Assembly (NCBI RefSeq): GCF_013410745.1
Contig: NZ_JACCFY010000001.1
Span: 3,410,001 to 3,474,000 of the forward strand
Direction of reading: 5' to 3'
DNA length: 64,000 bases
Origin: Nesterenkonia xinjiangensis
GTDB lineage: Bacteria; Actinomycetota; Actinomycetes; Actinomycetales; Micrococcaceae
In this document: positions 29,480 to 38,074 of the stretch, one piece after another
How positions within the stretch are numbered: position 1 is the stretch's first letter
How the letters are laid out: each line of letters opens with the position of its first letter
Made by a program: the position numbers and the translations under genes
Notes under the pieces: generated by a model
The model's database searches: none
Seen by the model: only the letters and a program-made list of their open reading frames with translations
What the model was told of the DNA's origin: nothing

Positions 29480-31021
29480 TCAGCGCTCGAACAGGGCCAC
29501 CGACTCCATGTGGTGGGTGTTCGGGTAGAGATCGAGGACTTGGAGGTCCGCAAGTCGCCATCCACGGGCCAGGAGGTCCTTCGCGTCGCGAGCGAAGGAG
29601 GCAGGTTCGCAGGACACGTAGACGATCTGTCGTGGGCCGGCCACGTCCAATCCGGCGATGACCTTCTTCCCCGCACCGGCACGCGGCGGATCCAGCAGGA
29701 CCACGTCATGGCCGCAGAGTGAGTCCAGCACACGCTCCACCGCTGCTCGCTCCACGCTCACCTGCGAGGAAGTCGCGAAGAGCTCACGGGCTGAGGCGCT
29801 GGAGCCCGGGGCCGCCTCGACGCTGACCACTCGTCCCTCCGCGCCGGTCCGCTCGGCCGCCCAGGCGCTGAAGAGCCCGGCCCCGGCATAGAGGTCGGCC
29901 ACCGAGCCCCCCGCCCCGAGGGAGACCATCTCGTCGACGGTGCGCACCAGCGCATCGGGCGCGTGCCGGTGGATCTGCCAGAAGCCTTCGGGGCGCAGCG
30001 GCACAAAATGGCGTACCTCGCCGGCATCCGTGGTCAGCGGCACCGGAAGCGGCTCCTCGACGGTGCGCCCTCCCAGGACCACCTCATACTCGACCACCGT
30101 GGGCACCTGAGGTGCGGCCAGCCGCTCACCCCGAGCCCGCCCGCGGGCACCGTTGCGTGCGCCCTGTCGGGACCCGCGGCCGCCTGCGCTGCTCGGATCC
30201 CCGGAGGTGCTGTCTCCGGCGCGCGCGTCGTCTGCCCGGCCCAGGGCCAGCACGATGGTCTGAACGGTCGGCTCGATCTCCGCGATGCGCAGGAGCCGCT
30301 CTCGCAGTCCTGCCTCAGCGGCCCGATGCTGCTGGGCGTGGACCACCAGGGCCAGCGGAGCCCGCCCGCCCGGAGCCACGACGTCGACCCGTTCCGCACC
30401 GGTGAAGTCTCCGCCGAAGAGTCGGGACTCGTGGATGGCCTCGACGGCCAACGGCATGCCGCGCAGATCGATGAGCTGGTGGCTGCGGTAGGGCTTCATG
30501 CTCAGCACGCCGTGATCGTTGATGCCGAAGCTCACCCGGGTGCGCCAGTGCAGGCCGTTGCTGTGCCGCTCTCCGACGTCGGCCACATGGATCTCCCCGT
30601 CGGCGGGGCCATGGGCCAGGGCGAGGTCCTGCAGTGCGATGCCCCCGATGCGCTGGAGGGTGTCTCGGAAGACCTGGGCCTTGACCCTCCGCTGGTGCTG
30701 ATCGGTGATATGTCCGTACTCGGCGCCGCCCACCGGCAGCCGGTCCATCTCATGGGCGCGCAGGGCGTCGGCCAGCTTCCAGATGTGGCGGCGGCGATAG
30801 TCCGAGGCCGCGAGCACCTCGATGACGTCTGCGCGCCAGAACTTGGCCTGCGGCCCGGAGTCGGTGACCCGGGCTTGCACGACTTCACCGGGAATGGCGT
30901 GCCGGACGAAGATGACGCGGCCCTCGTGGCGGGCCACGCAATGACCACCATGGGCCATCGGGCCCACGTCGAGGGTGAGCACCTGCTGCGAGTTCGTGGT
31001 GCGTGCGGTCTGACCGGTCAT
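29480..31021 (-). CDS. TRAM-domain class I SAM-dependent RNA methyltransferase (TrmA/RlmC/RlmD family)
   Basis: This 513-residue protein has an N-terminal TRAM domain (about 12-70, DVGPMAHGGHCVARHEGRV). The C-terminal Rossmann methyltransferase shows VADLYAGAGLFSAW (SAM motif I), VVLLDPPRAGAGK and the catalytic nucleophile Cys in IVYVSCEPASFARD. The family makes 5-methyluridine in tRNA or 23S rRNA; which site is modified cannot be read from sequence alone. A basic Arg/Gly-rich insertion (about residues 265-305, e.g. GGRGSRQGARNGARGRARG) interrupts the region before the catalytic domain and looks like an RNA-binding tail. It is the last gene of the dut operon, 4 nt after DUF3159. Confidence 0.92.
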   Translation of the reverse strand: MTGQTARTTNSQQVLTLDVGPMAHGGHCVARHEGRVIFVRHAIPGEVVQARVTDSGPQAKFWRADVIEVLAASDYRRRHIWKLADALRAHEMDRLPVGGAEYGHITDQHQRRVKAQVFRDTLQRIGGIALQDLALAHGPADGEIHVADVGERHSNGLHWRTRVSFGINDHGVLSMKPYRSHQLIDLRGMPLAVEAIHESRLFGGDFTGAERVDVVAPGGRAPLALVVHAQQHRAAEAGLRERLLRIAEIEPTVQTIVLALGRADDARAGDSTSGDPSSAGGRGSRQGARNGARGRARGERLAAPQVPTVVEYEVVLGGRTVEEPLPVPLTTDAGEVRHFVPLRPEGFWQIHRHAPDALVRTVDEMVSLGAGGSVADLYAGAGLFSAWAAERTGAEGRVVSVEAAPGSSASARELFATSSQVSVERAAVERVLDSLCGHDVVLLDPPRAGAGKKVIAGLDVAGPRQIVYVSCEPASFARDAKDLLARGWRLADLQVLDLYPNTHHMESVALFER

Positions 31022-31025
31022 GGGC

Positions 31026-31910
31026 TCAGGTCACCGCCCCACCGGTGCGCGGAGCGGGAACCGCCGAGGGGCGGGTGATCATCCAGGCGATCCACAGCGC
31101 CAGTGCATAGAGGGGAAGCCCCATCACGAGGCGGGCGGTGCCCAGCGCGACGACGGCGTCGGAGAGGTAGAGCGGGAGCTGGACCATCAGCCGCAGCGCC
31201 AGCACCCCGGTGACGATCCACGTGGCCAGGGCGTAGCGCCGTCGGCGTTCGTCGTCCTGCCGCCAGGTGACGCCCTCACCGCGGATGAAGCCGAAGAGGA
31301 TGCCCAGGAAGGGCCAGCGCACTGCGATCGAGAGGGCGAAGCCTGCGATGTAGGCAGCATTGGTGAGGAATCCCCACAGGTAGAAGTCGCGGGCCTCACC
31401 GGTCTGCTGGGCCACGAAGGCACAGAGCACGATGACTGCGAGGCCAGAGAGGGACTGCACCAACGGGCCCCGCTGCATCAGGCGGGCGATGGTGAACAGC
31501 ACGCCGAGGGCCACCGCCACGAGTGAGGAGCTCAGCAGGTCCTCGGTGATGACGAAGACCGTGAGGAACGCGGCGGCGGGCACCGAGGCCTCCACGAGGC
31601 CCCGCACCCCGCCGATGGAGGCCATCACGTCCAGGGAGCCGTCGTCGTGGGTGCGCATCCGGGAGGCGGCCGACTCGGAGAGCCGCTCGCCGAACTCCCC
31701 GGCGCCGGGCTCGGTCTCCGCGGGGGTGCCCTGCGGGCCCTCGGCCCGTGGCACGCCCCGGTGCGCCTGATCCGCCTGACGCACGTCGTCGTCCGGCTCA
31801 CCGGGCGTGTCAGCCCGTGCCGATGAGTCTGTCATCACTGTCGCCTGTGCCTCCCCCTGTGCTGGTCCCCCCGCCGTGCGGGAGACCCCGCCGGCCTGCT
31901 CATCACACAT
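31026..31910 (-). CDS. DUF3159 integral membrane protein
   Basis: This protein has up to 294 residues. An acidic N-terminal tail (about 90 residues) is followed by five or six hydrophobic helices (about 105-290; e.g. AAAFLTVFVITEDLL, LSGLAVIVLCAFVAQ, LVMGLPLYALALWIAWMI). The sequence matches the actinobacterial DUF3159 family, whose function is unknown. The start is uncertain: ATG 31910 lies 9 nt after the upstream stop but has weak ribosome-binding support. A GTG at 31838 has GGGGGAGG about 11 nt upstream and would drop 24 residues. It sits in the conserved order dut, DUF3710, DUF3159, RNA methyltransferase. Confidence 0.85.
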   Translation of the reverse strand: MCDEQAGGVSRTAGGPAQGEAQATVMTDSSARADTPGEPDDDVRQADQAHRGVPRAEGPQGTPAETEPGAGEFGERLSESAASRMRTHDDGSLDVMASIGGVRGLVEASVPAAAFLTVFVITEDLLSSSLVAVALGVLFTIARLMQRGPLVQSLSGLAVIVLCAFVAQQTGEARDFYLWGFLTNAAYIAGFALSIAVRWPFLGILFGFIRGEGVTWRQDDERRRRYALATWIVTGVLALRLMVQLPLYLSDAVVALGTARLVMGLPLYALALWIAWMITRPSAVPAPRTGGAVT

Positions 31911-31919
31911 CGGGCGTTC

Positions 31920-32897
31920 TCAGCCCTGGCCCGAGCCGTCCGCCCGTCCTGGACCGCGGGCCGCCCTGTCCTGCTCCTGCGGTCGCACCCCGTTCGCGGC
32001 GGGCTGAGCCTCTCCGCCCACTCCGCCGACGGCCGCCGCAGCCGGGTTCGGACCGGGAGCGGCATCCCGTCGCTGCGCCGGGTTCCGCGGAACCACCACA
32101 CGCTTCGCGCCCTCGGGAGGTCGGAGGGCCAGCAGCTCACGCGGCGGCAGAGGGTCTTCTCCGCGGACGACCACGAGGCGGGAGAAGAGATCCTCCACGC
32201 CCTGGGCGGCCTTGGGATCGATGGCACCGCGGCCTCCGACGACTCCCCGGAGGAACCAGCGATTCCCCTCGAACCCGATGAAGCGGGCCACCCGCCAGCC
32301 GGAACGGCCGTCCTTGAGGGTGGTGGGCACGCGGGCGGCGATCTCCTTGCCGAAGCGGCCGTCGAGCGCCTTGATGCGGCCCTTCTGCTTGATCACCGAG
32401 TCCTGGATCTGCTCACGGACCTCGTCCCAGGTTCCGCCGGACTTGGGCGCGGAGAACGGCTGGATCTGGATGCTGGCCTCGCCGACCGAGATGGTCAGCG
32501 CCACCACTCGCTTGGTCTTCTGATCGATGTCGAGCCGGACCTTCTGCTCCTTGCCCGCTGGCACGAGCAGGGCGCCGAAATCGATGTAGCCCTTGGTCGA
32601 CTTGACCTCGGTGACGTCATAGGGGCCCGCGCCGGCGATGCTCTCGACGGCATCCCCCTCTGCGGCGACGCCCTTGGCAGAAGCCGCTCCCGTCTCCTCG
32701 GCCCCGGACCGGGAGGGGCCCGGTTCCGCCGCGGTCTGCGTGCTCTCGTCGGCGGAGGTCTTCGTGGACACATCGGCGACGCCGGCGGCATCGGGGCCGG
32801 CAGCGGCCGCCGGATCCTCCTCGCGGAGGGCCTCCTGGATGGTGGCGGGCTTGGGCGCCTGCGCCTCCGTGGACTTCTTCCGTCGTCCGAAGATCAT
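31920..32897 (-). CDS. DUF3710 domain-containing protein
   Basis: This 325-residue soluble protein begins MIFGRRKKSTEAQ. Residues about 20-95 are a low-complexity Ala/Glu-rich segment. The conserved DUF3710 core (about 95-260) includes GYIDFGALLVP, QIQPFSAPKSGGTWDEVREQI and GWRVARFIGFEGNRWFLRGVVGG. The C-terminus is another low-complexity tail. Function is unknown. The family is conserved next to dut in Actinobacteria, and here the gene follows dut by 26 nt, so co-regulation with nucleotide metabolism is inferred only from position. AGGAA precedes the ATG. Confidence 0.9.
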   Translation of the reverse strand: MIFGRRKKSTEAQAPKPATIQEALREEDPAAAAGPDAAGVADVSTKTSADESTQTAAEPGPSRSGAEETGAASAKGVAAEGDAVESIAGAGPYDVTEVKSTKGYIDFGALLVPAGKEQKVRLDIDQKTKRVVALTISVGEASIQIQPFSAPKSGGTWDEVREQIQDSVIKQKGRIKALDGRFGKEIAARVPTTLKDGRSGWRVARFIGFEGNRWFLRGVVGGRGAIDPKAAQGVEDLFSRLVVVRGEDPLPPRELLALRPPEGAKRVVVPRNPAQRRDAAPGPNPAAAAVGGVGGEAQPAANGVRPQEQDRAARGPGRADGSGQG

Positions 32898-32923
32898 GCT
32901 GAAGTTCCTCTATTCCTCGGGAG

Positions 32924-33418
32924 TCACGTGCCGGTGGAGCCGAAGCCGCCCGCGCCGCGGACACTGTCGTCCAGCTCGTCGACAGGCACGAACTCGGCCT
33001 GCGCGACCCGCTGGATGACGAGCTGCGCGATGCGGTCTCCACGACAGAAGCTCACCGGAGTCGAACGGTCGGTGTTCACCAGACACACCTTGAGCTCTCC
33101 ACGATACCCAGCATCGATGGTTCCCGGCGTGTTGACAAGGGTGATTCCGTGTTTCACGGCGAGACCGCTGCGCGGATGCACCAGGCCGACCCACCCCTGC
33201 GGGACGGCCACCGCGACCCCGGTGGGGACCAGACGACGTTCCCCCGGCTCCAGGGTGAAGTCCTCGGCGCTGACGAGGTCCGCTCCGGCATCCCCGGGGT
33301 GGGCGTAGTTCGGGAGGGGCAGCCCGTGGTCGAGCTGGCGGATCGGCACTTTCACCCGGTCCGGCACGTCGGTGACCGGGGCGGGCTCGTGAGCGTGCTC
33401 ATGCGTGGACGTGGTCAT
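32924..33418 (-). CDS. dut: dUTP diphosphatase
   Basis: This 164-residue trimeric-type dUTPase has all five conserved motifs: [52 protein letters not shown] and [10 protein letters not shown] (the flexible C-terminal arm). It hydrolyses dUTP to dUMP and pyrophosphate, preventing uracil incorporation and supplying thymidylate synthesis. A His/Glu-rich N-terminal extension of about 20 residues precedes the core. It is the first gene of a four-gene operon and is divergent from the DUF3093 gene across about 149 nt. Confidence 0.97.
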   Translation of the reverse strand: MTTSTHEHAHEPAPVTDVPDRVKVPIRQLDHGLPLPNYAHPGDAGADLVSAEDFTLEPGERRLVPTGVAVAVPQGWVGLVHPRSGLAVKHGITLVNTPGTIDAGYRGELKVCLVNTDRSTPVSFCRGDRIAQLVIQRVAQAEFVPVDELDDSVRGAGGFGSTGT

Positions 33419-33567
33419 CGGTGGTGCTCTCTCCTCGGGTGGGCGGCGACCCCTCGAGTCTACTCACCTCGACTCCCCTCGACACGGCCGGCGGAGCCTC
33501 CCCCGCACGGACGGAGCCCGGCCGGCCGGTTCCTCGCCCACCGGCATTCCGTGAGAAGCTTGAGAGC

Positions 33568-34050
33568 ATGACGACCCATTCTCCGAGCTATTCCGAGAAG
33601 CTCTGGCCGGCGTGGTGGATCTGGCTCGTCGCGGTCATCATCGGAGCCTCGGTCTCGCTGATCTTCTTCCCGATCAGCATCGGCCTCGGCCTGGTGGTCA
33701 TGGTGATCGGCATGGCGCTGCTGCTCTTCGCCCTGGTGATCACGACCCCGCGGCTCGAGGTCTCCGACGGGTGGCTCACCGCCGGCCGTGCCCGCATCGA
33801 CCTGGAGCACGTGGGCATGGTGGTCGGTCACCGCGGCCCGGCCGCCCGCGAGCAGCTCGGTCCCGGCTTCGACGCCCGGTCCTATCAGTGCATCCGCGGG
33901 TGGATCGACCCCGTGCTCACCGTGCAGATCATCGATCCGGAGGATGCGACTCCGTATTGGATCGTCTCCACCCGAGACCCGGAGGCCGTGCTGGCCGCGC
34001 TCGGTTCCACGGAGCCGATCCGGGAGACCGGGGTCAGCGTGACCGACTGA
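33568..34050 (+). CDS. DUF3093 membrane protein
   Basis: This 160-residue protein takes the ATG at 33568 (MTTHSPSYSEKLWPAWW). Two adjacent hydrophobic helices (about residues 17-60, WIWLVAVIIGASVSL and GLVVMVIGMALLLFALV) are followed by a soluble domain containing RCIRGWIDPVLTVQI-like sequence and YWIVSTRDPEAVLAAL. This organisation and the N-terminal YSEKLWP motif identify DUF3093, an actinobacterial family of unknown function usually located opposite dut. A 26-bp hairpin follows the gene. Confidence 0.88.
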   Translation: MTTHSPSYSEKLWPAWWIWLVAVIIGASVSLIFFPISIGLGLVVMVIGMALLLFALVITTPRLEVSDGWLTAGRARIDLEHVGMVVGHRGPAAREQLGPGFDARSYQCIRGWIDPVLTVQIIDPEDATPYWIVSTRDPEAVLAALGSTEPIRETGVSVTD

Positions 34051-34093
34051 GCCGATCGTGCACCCCGTGCGTCGGCTGAGACACCACGAGACC

Positions 34094-34146
34094 AGACTGA
34101 TGGAGGCCCCGTCCCGGATCATCCGGGACGGGGCCTCCATCAGTCT
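34094..34146. terminator. 26-bp perfect inverted repeat, bidirectional terminator
   Basis: The arm 34094-34119 is the exact reverse complement of 34121-34146, centred on C34120. It lies between the convergent DUF3093 stop (34050) and DUF4193 stop (34171) and can act on both transcripts. No U tract accompanies it. Confidence 0.85.
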
Positions 34147-34170
34147 GCGACCGCTGGCTGCGCCGTGAGG

Positions 34171-34470
34171 TCAGCTGTCGCAGTCCCTGCAGATGAACAT
34201 GCCGTTCTCCTCGCGGGAGACCTGGGAACGGTGACGCACCAGGAAGCACTCCCCGCAGGTGAACTCATCGGACTGGGCGGGCAGCACCCGCACCTGCAGC
34301 TCCTCGTCCGAGAGGTCCGCGCCGGGGAGCTCGAAGCCCTCAGCGGCCTCGGCCTCATCTTCGTCGACGACGGCAGACTGTCGATTGGTCTGCTGATTCT
34401 TCAGTTCCTCGATGGAGTCTTCGTTGACGTCGTCGTCGTTCTTGCGCGGCGCATCGTAGTCGGTTGCCAT
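34171..34470 (-). CDS. DUF4193 small zinc-ribbon-like protein
   Basis: This 99-residue acidic protein takes the ATG at 34470 (MATDYDAPRKNDDD); the longer open frame upstream runs through the promoter. The N-terminal half is strongly acidic and likely disordered. The C-terminal half has CGECFLVRHRSQ and CRDC, two Cys pairs forming a probable zinc ribbon. It belongs to DUF4193, which is conserved across Actinobacteria and of unknown function. It is divergent from sepH over 350 nt, a frequent arrangement, and converges with DUF3093. Confidence 0.9.
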   Translation of the reverse strand: MATDYDAPRKNDDDVNEDSIEELKNQQTNRQSAVVDEDEAEAAEGFELPGADLSDEELQVRVLPAQSDEFTCGECFLVRHRSQVSREENGMFICRDCDS

Positions 34471-34820
34471 GAGGGTCGCTCCACACTCCGAGAGTTGAAT
34501 TCCTGTCGCGCGGCCACCGGCCACCACCAGTGCCTCCGGCGCGATTTGTCGGACAGATTGTGTCGTATCAGTCCCCCTGTGCCAAATCCAGGACGCCATG
34601 TTGAGCCGTGGGCGGAAGCGGTCGGACCGCACCGGTGTCCACGGACCTCATCTGGAGTCCAGAGCAGGCACAGGAGCACCCCTAGGAGACACTGTTGAGG
34701 CACAAGGTTCAAGTTCTGCTCCATCGGAGTCAGGAGGTCACCGGCGTCCCGCGCTACAGTGACCCCTGGACCACATCCATCAGGACGACGACTGCCGACC
34801 ACTGGCAGGAGGAAGCATCG
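34471..34820. other. Intergenic region between divergent DUF4193 and sepH
   Basis: This 350-nt region has no credible gene. It holds the DUF4193 promoter (34557-34585). TACAGT near 34755 is a possible -10 for sepH but lacks a -35 at normal spacing. The sepH ribosome-binding site AGGAGG is at 34807-34812. Confidence 0.6.
34557..34585 (-). promoter_or_regulatory. Sigma-70-type promoter of DUF4193 (TTGGCA-N17-CACAAT)
   Basis: On the reverse strand TTGGCA (34580-34585) and CACAAT (34557-34562) are separated by exactly 17 nt. Transcription would start near 34550, giving a 5' untranslated region of about 80 nt. Confidence 0.55.
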
Positions 34821-36125
34821 ATGCAGCAGCTGCGGATCATGGGCGTGACGGAAGAGGACTCCGACGAGACGCTCGTCCTCGCGGACGAGGAGGGCCAGGA
34901 ATACGCCCTGCCCGTGGACGAGGCGCTGCGCACGGCGGTGGCGCGGCGCTCTACGCGCCCAGCGCACCTCACCACACGAGCCGAGGACGCACGCGCCCCG
35001 ATGACCGTCCGTGAGGTCCAGGCCCGGCTGCGCGCCGGCGCGACCGTGGAGCAGATGGTCGCTGAATCGGGATTGGACCCCGCCCGGGTGGAGCGCTACG
35101 CAGGCCCGGTGCAGGCCGAGCGCGCCTACATCGCCGAGCGCGCCCGGGGCACGCAGATCTCCCCGCCGTCCTCGACGGAGCAGCATCGGATCGCCTTCGG
35201 CGACGCCCCGGCCACGCTGCAGGCCATGGTCCTGGTCCGGCTGCGTGCTCTCGAGGTGGACCTCGCCTCACTGGCCTGGGACGCCTGGCGTCGACAGGAC
35301 GGCAACTGGCAGATCCTGTGCTGGTTCGACGCCGACGACCTCTCCGCCGGCCGTGCCCGCGTCGACGTCGATCCGCCGGCGGAGTGGGTCTTCACCCCCG
35401 AGTCACGGCATCTGCGCCCCGTGGGGCCCTGGGCGCAGACCCTGAGCAGCCTTCCTCCGGAGACCGGATCCCGCCGTGGACCTCGCCGGCTGACCGCAGT
35501 CGACGCCCCGTTCGACGTGGAGTCCTCCGCCGAGCAGCCCTCGCCCCGGCGCCGCCCCGACCGCGCGGCGGGCCCGGTGCCCGCCGACGAGCAGGACACC
35601 TCCCCCATCGATGCCGCCGCCCCGGACCCTGCAACAGCCCGACCGGCAGGCCCCTCCGTCGAGGGAGACGAGCACGAGGACCTGCTGGACGTGCTGCGCG
35701 CCCGCCGTGGCCAGCGTCTGGGCGCCGACGAGGACGCCGACGACAAACTGGCCCTGATGCTCACCCGGGACGAGCAGACTGCCGGTCAGGACGCCCCCCG
35801 TCTGCGGGCGCTGGAGGACGAGGACGGCGAGGAGCCCTCCCTGACCGAGGCCGAGCGCACTGACGCCTGGGGATTCAGCTACGGCGAGACGGTGGAGGCG
35901 CAGACCACCGAGCCTGGCGGTGATGCCGGACCCGCCTCCGGAGCGACCGGCACCCACGACACGGACCAGCCGACGACCGGCGCGGATTCCCGCGGCTCCT
36001 CAGAGTCCAGGAGCCCGGACGAGGAGGGCGCCTCCGAAGGGCGCCCGCGACCAAAGCGCACAGGCGCTCGTCGCCCGAACATGCCCCGGTGGGACGACAT
36101 CCTCTTCGGATCGAAGGGCGACTGA
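34821..36125 (+). CDS. sepH: Septation protein SepH (DUF3071)
   Basis: This 434-residue protein takes the ATG at 34821, 8 nt after AGGAGG. The N-terminal DUF3071 domain (about 1-175) begins MQQLRIMGVTEEDSDETLVLADEEG and contains the helix-turn-helix-like block MTVREVQARLRAGATVEQMVAESGL and WDAWRRQDGNWQILCWF. The remaining 250 residues are acidic and low-complexity, with a short basic C-terminal tail (RPKRTGARRPNMPRWDDILFG). In Streptomyces and mycobacteria SepH binds FtsZ and stimulates its assembly through the N-terminal domain. The conserved C-terminal PRWDDILFG motif is retained. Confidence 0.95.
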   Translation: MQQLRIMGVTEEDSDETLVLADEEGQEYALPVDEALRTAVARRSTRPAHLTTRAEDARAPMTVREVQARLRAGATVEQMVAESGLDPARVERYAGPVQAERAYIAERARGTQISPPSSTEQHRIAFGDAPATLQAMVLVRLRALEVDLASLAWDAWRRQDGNWQILCWFDADDLSAGRARVDVDPPAEWVFTPESRHLRPVGPWAQTLSSLPPETGSRRGPRRLTAVDAPFDVESSAEQPSPRRRPDRAAGPVPADEQDTSPIDAAAPDPATARPAGPSVEGDEHEDLLDVLRARRGQRLGADEDADDKLALMLTRDEQTAGQDAPRLRALEDEDGEEPSLTEAERTDAWGFSYGETVEAQTTEPGGDAGPASGATGTHDTDQPTTGADSRGSSESRSPDEEGASEGRPRPKRTGARRPNMPRWDDILFGSKGD

Positions 36126-36146
36126 GCTCAGCTCCTGGGTGCGGGC

Positions 36147-37373
36147 TCAGCCGAAGGGGCGGCCCGTCAGCGAGAGCAGCGGCACCTTGATCTCAGCATC
36201 GGTGAGCGACCCGTGCTGGCCGATCATCTGCAGCGGGTCCGTCCCCGTGCGTTCGGTGTGATAGAACGCGAGCGGGCCGTGGACGGCGATGAGCAGGTCC
36301 CCGATGCGGGGGCGCACCCGGTCCTCCACGAGGCCGAACCAGCCGGCGTCGATGGCCTCATCCCGGGTGCAGATCCACGCCTGGTCGCCGAAGCGCTCCT
36401 CCCAGGCCTCGTGGACCTGTCGGCGCACCGCAGGAGAGGCGTCGTTGTCGAAGTAGACGTGCACGAAGCGTGGTTCGCCGCCGGTGTGCCTCACGCCGCG
36501 CAGCAGCGCCTCCTCCTGGCTGAAGTCCAGGCGCCCCTGCGGCGCGATGTCCAGCATCCCGTGATCGGCGGTGAGCACCACGGAGAGCTGATCGCCGAAT
36601 CGCTGCCCGAGTCGAGTGACGAACTTCTCCGCCTCCGCGTCGAGCGTCTCCAGGGCACGGATCCACTCCGGGGAGTCGACGCCGTAGCGGTGCCCCGTCT
36701 TGTCCAGCTCATCCACGTAGAGATACATCAGCAGCGGCTGAGGAGAGCCCTGCCGGGCCGCGGAGGTTTCGGGCCGATGGGCGTGCACCGCGTCGGCCGC
36801 CATCCGAAACCGAGCGTCCATCCGGTTCGCGCCGAGGAACTCGCCGCCGGCGAGCACCGCCCGGGTGAGCGGGGAGTCGGCGAACTTCGGTCGGGACACC
36901 GTCAGCACCCGGGCACCGCCACGCTCCGCACGGCTCAGCACCGACATATGGGGCTGCCATCGGGCCGGATCCACCGCGGGGTCCCAGCCGCCGAGCATGT
37001 TGACCACCCGGTCCAGCCAGGGAGCCAGCACGTCGTAGCCCACCAGGCCGTGGCGTCCGGGAACCTCACCGGTGCCCAACGAAGCGATGGAGGCCGCCGT
37101 CGTGGCCGGGGCCGTGGCGTCGTTCACCTGCCCGGTGGCGCTGCGCCGCCAGGCGGAGGCCAGGAAGCGGGCGTGGCCGCTGTGCCGGGCGATGAGCTCA
37201 TCGCCGAGCCCGTCGACCATGAGTACCACCGCGATGCTCGCCGAGGGCAGCCCCAGCCGCTCGGAGAAGCCGTCCAGCCCCAGGGAGGCGGCGGCAGAGG
37301 TCATCACATGGCGGACATGGCCCCCGTCATAGTCGGGGGCGAGTGCGGCCAGCTCACGTGCGCGTGCTGTCAT
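36147..37373 (-). CDS. Alkaline phosphatase superfamily protein (nucleotide pyrophosphatase/phosphodiesterase type)
   Basis: This 408-residue protein takes the ATG at 37373, 8 nt after GGAGGGGAG. Two-metal alkaline-phosphatase-fold motifs are visible: VVLMVDGLGDEL (metal Asp), the nucleophilic Thr in ATAPATTAAS, YLYVDELDKTGHRYG (Asp and His ligands), TADHGMLD (Asp-His) and a late VHGPLAFYH. There is no signal peptide, so it should be cytoplasmic. The substrate is not readable; related proteins hydrolyse phosphodiesters or nucleotides. It is coupled to the DUF5998 gene 19 nt upstream, a conserved actinobacterial pair. Confidence 0.88.
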   Translation of the reverse strand: MTARARELAALAPDYDGGHVRHVMTSAAASLGLDGFSERLGLPSASIAVVLMVDGLGDELIARHSGHARFLASAWRRSATGQVNDATAPATTAASIASLGTGEVPGRHGLVGYDVLAPWLDRVVNMLGGWDPAVDPARWQPHMSVLSRAERGGARVLTVSRPKFADSPLTRAVLAGGEFLGANRMDARFRMAADAVHAHRPETSAARQGSPQPLLMYLYVDELDKTGHRYGVDSPEWIRALETLDAEAEKFVTRLGQRFGDQLSVVLTADHGMLDIAPQGRLDFSQEEALLRGVRHTGGEPRFVHVYFDNDASPAVRRQVHEAWEERFGDQAWICTRDEAIDAGWFGLVEDRVRPRIGDLLIAVHGPLAFYHTERTGTDPLQMIGQHGSLTDAEIKVPLLSLTGRPFG

Positions 37374-37392
37374 CGGAATGCTCCCCTCCCGT

Positions 37393-38013
37393 TCAGCGGG
37401 CGTGACGAACGCAGGCACGACGCAGGGCACGCACGAAGCTTCGCGCCTCCTCCACGGCGGTGTCGCCCTCGGCGGTGGCCGCGATGCGCAGCACGATGTC
37501 CTCCGGGATCACGGTGCCGTCGTCGCCGTGGTCCGCCATGCAGTCCGGATCCCCACAGTGCACCGGAGCCGTCTCGAAGCGTGCCCCGCCGGTCCAGTTC
37601 ATGTTGAGCGTGACCTCGGCCAGCCCGCGATCGGGGCGGAAGTGCTCGGGCTGGCGGTGCACCTCGGAGAGGATGACTGAACGGATCCGGCTGACCGGGA
37701 CTACCTCCGTGGAGATCCTCGCCACAGTGTCGGTGCGCCCGGCGGTCGCCGCGTCGTCGGCCTCCAGGTCGTGGTCGTCGAGATGAGCCACGACGATGAC
37801 GTTCTCGGCCAGCGCCAGCACGGTGATGTGCCGGTGCACCTCCTCCATGTCGAAATGAGTGTCCACATGGACGATCTGATGCGTCGGTTCGCGGCCGTCG
37901 AGCGCCTCGGTCACCGTGTGGTGCACCAGTGACGGATAGAAGCCGCCGCGTTCTATCGCCGCGCGCAGCGAGAGCGTCGAAGAGGGCGCGGAGTCGTCAG
38001 GGCTGAAGGTCAT
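37393..38013 (-). CDS. DUF5998 family protein
   Basis: This 206-residue protein, taking the ATG at 38013 (MTFSPDDSAPSS), matches DUF5998 of Actinobacteria: LRAAIERGGFYPSLV, VDTHFDMEEVHRHITVLALAENVIVVAHLDDH, SRIRSVILSEVHR and a C-terminal CGDPDCMADHGDDG segment with two Cys. Function is unknown and no membrane segment is present. It is upstream of the phosphodiesterase gene and divergent from oleA with only 61 nt between start codons. A TAGCAT 7 nt before the ATG suggests leaderless expression. Confidence 0.88.
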   Translation of the reverse strand: MTFSPDDSAPSSTLSLRAAIERGGFYPSLVHHTVTEALDGREPTHQIVHVDTHFDMEEVHRHITVLALAENVIVVAHLDDHDLEADDAATAGRTDTVARISTEVVPVSRIRSVILSEVHRQPEHFRPDRGLAEVTLNMNWTGGARFETAPVHCGDPDCMADHGDDGTVIPEDIVLRIAATAEGDTAVEEARSFVRALRRACVRHAR

Positions 38014-38020
38014 GGCACCC

Positions 38021-38026
38021 ATGCTA
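38021..38026 (-). promoter_or_regulatory. -10 hexamer TAGCAT for DUF5998
   Basis: On the reverse strand TAGCAT is followed by 7 nt (gggtgcc) and the ATG at 38013. Confidence 0.45.
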
Positions 38027-38062
38027 GCTCGGCGCCGATTCGCTAGCCCGGTTCACCTGCTG

Positions 38063-38068
38063 GATAAT
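38063..38068 (+). promoter_or_regulatory. -10 hexamer GATAAT for a leaderless olefin operon
   Basis: GATAAT (5 of 6 to TATAAT) ends 6 nt before the GTG at 38075. The intervening GGAGCA could act as a very close ribosome site, but the spacing fits leaderless initiation better. No clear -35 is seen. Confidence 0.5.
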
Positions 38069-38074
38069 GGAGCA

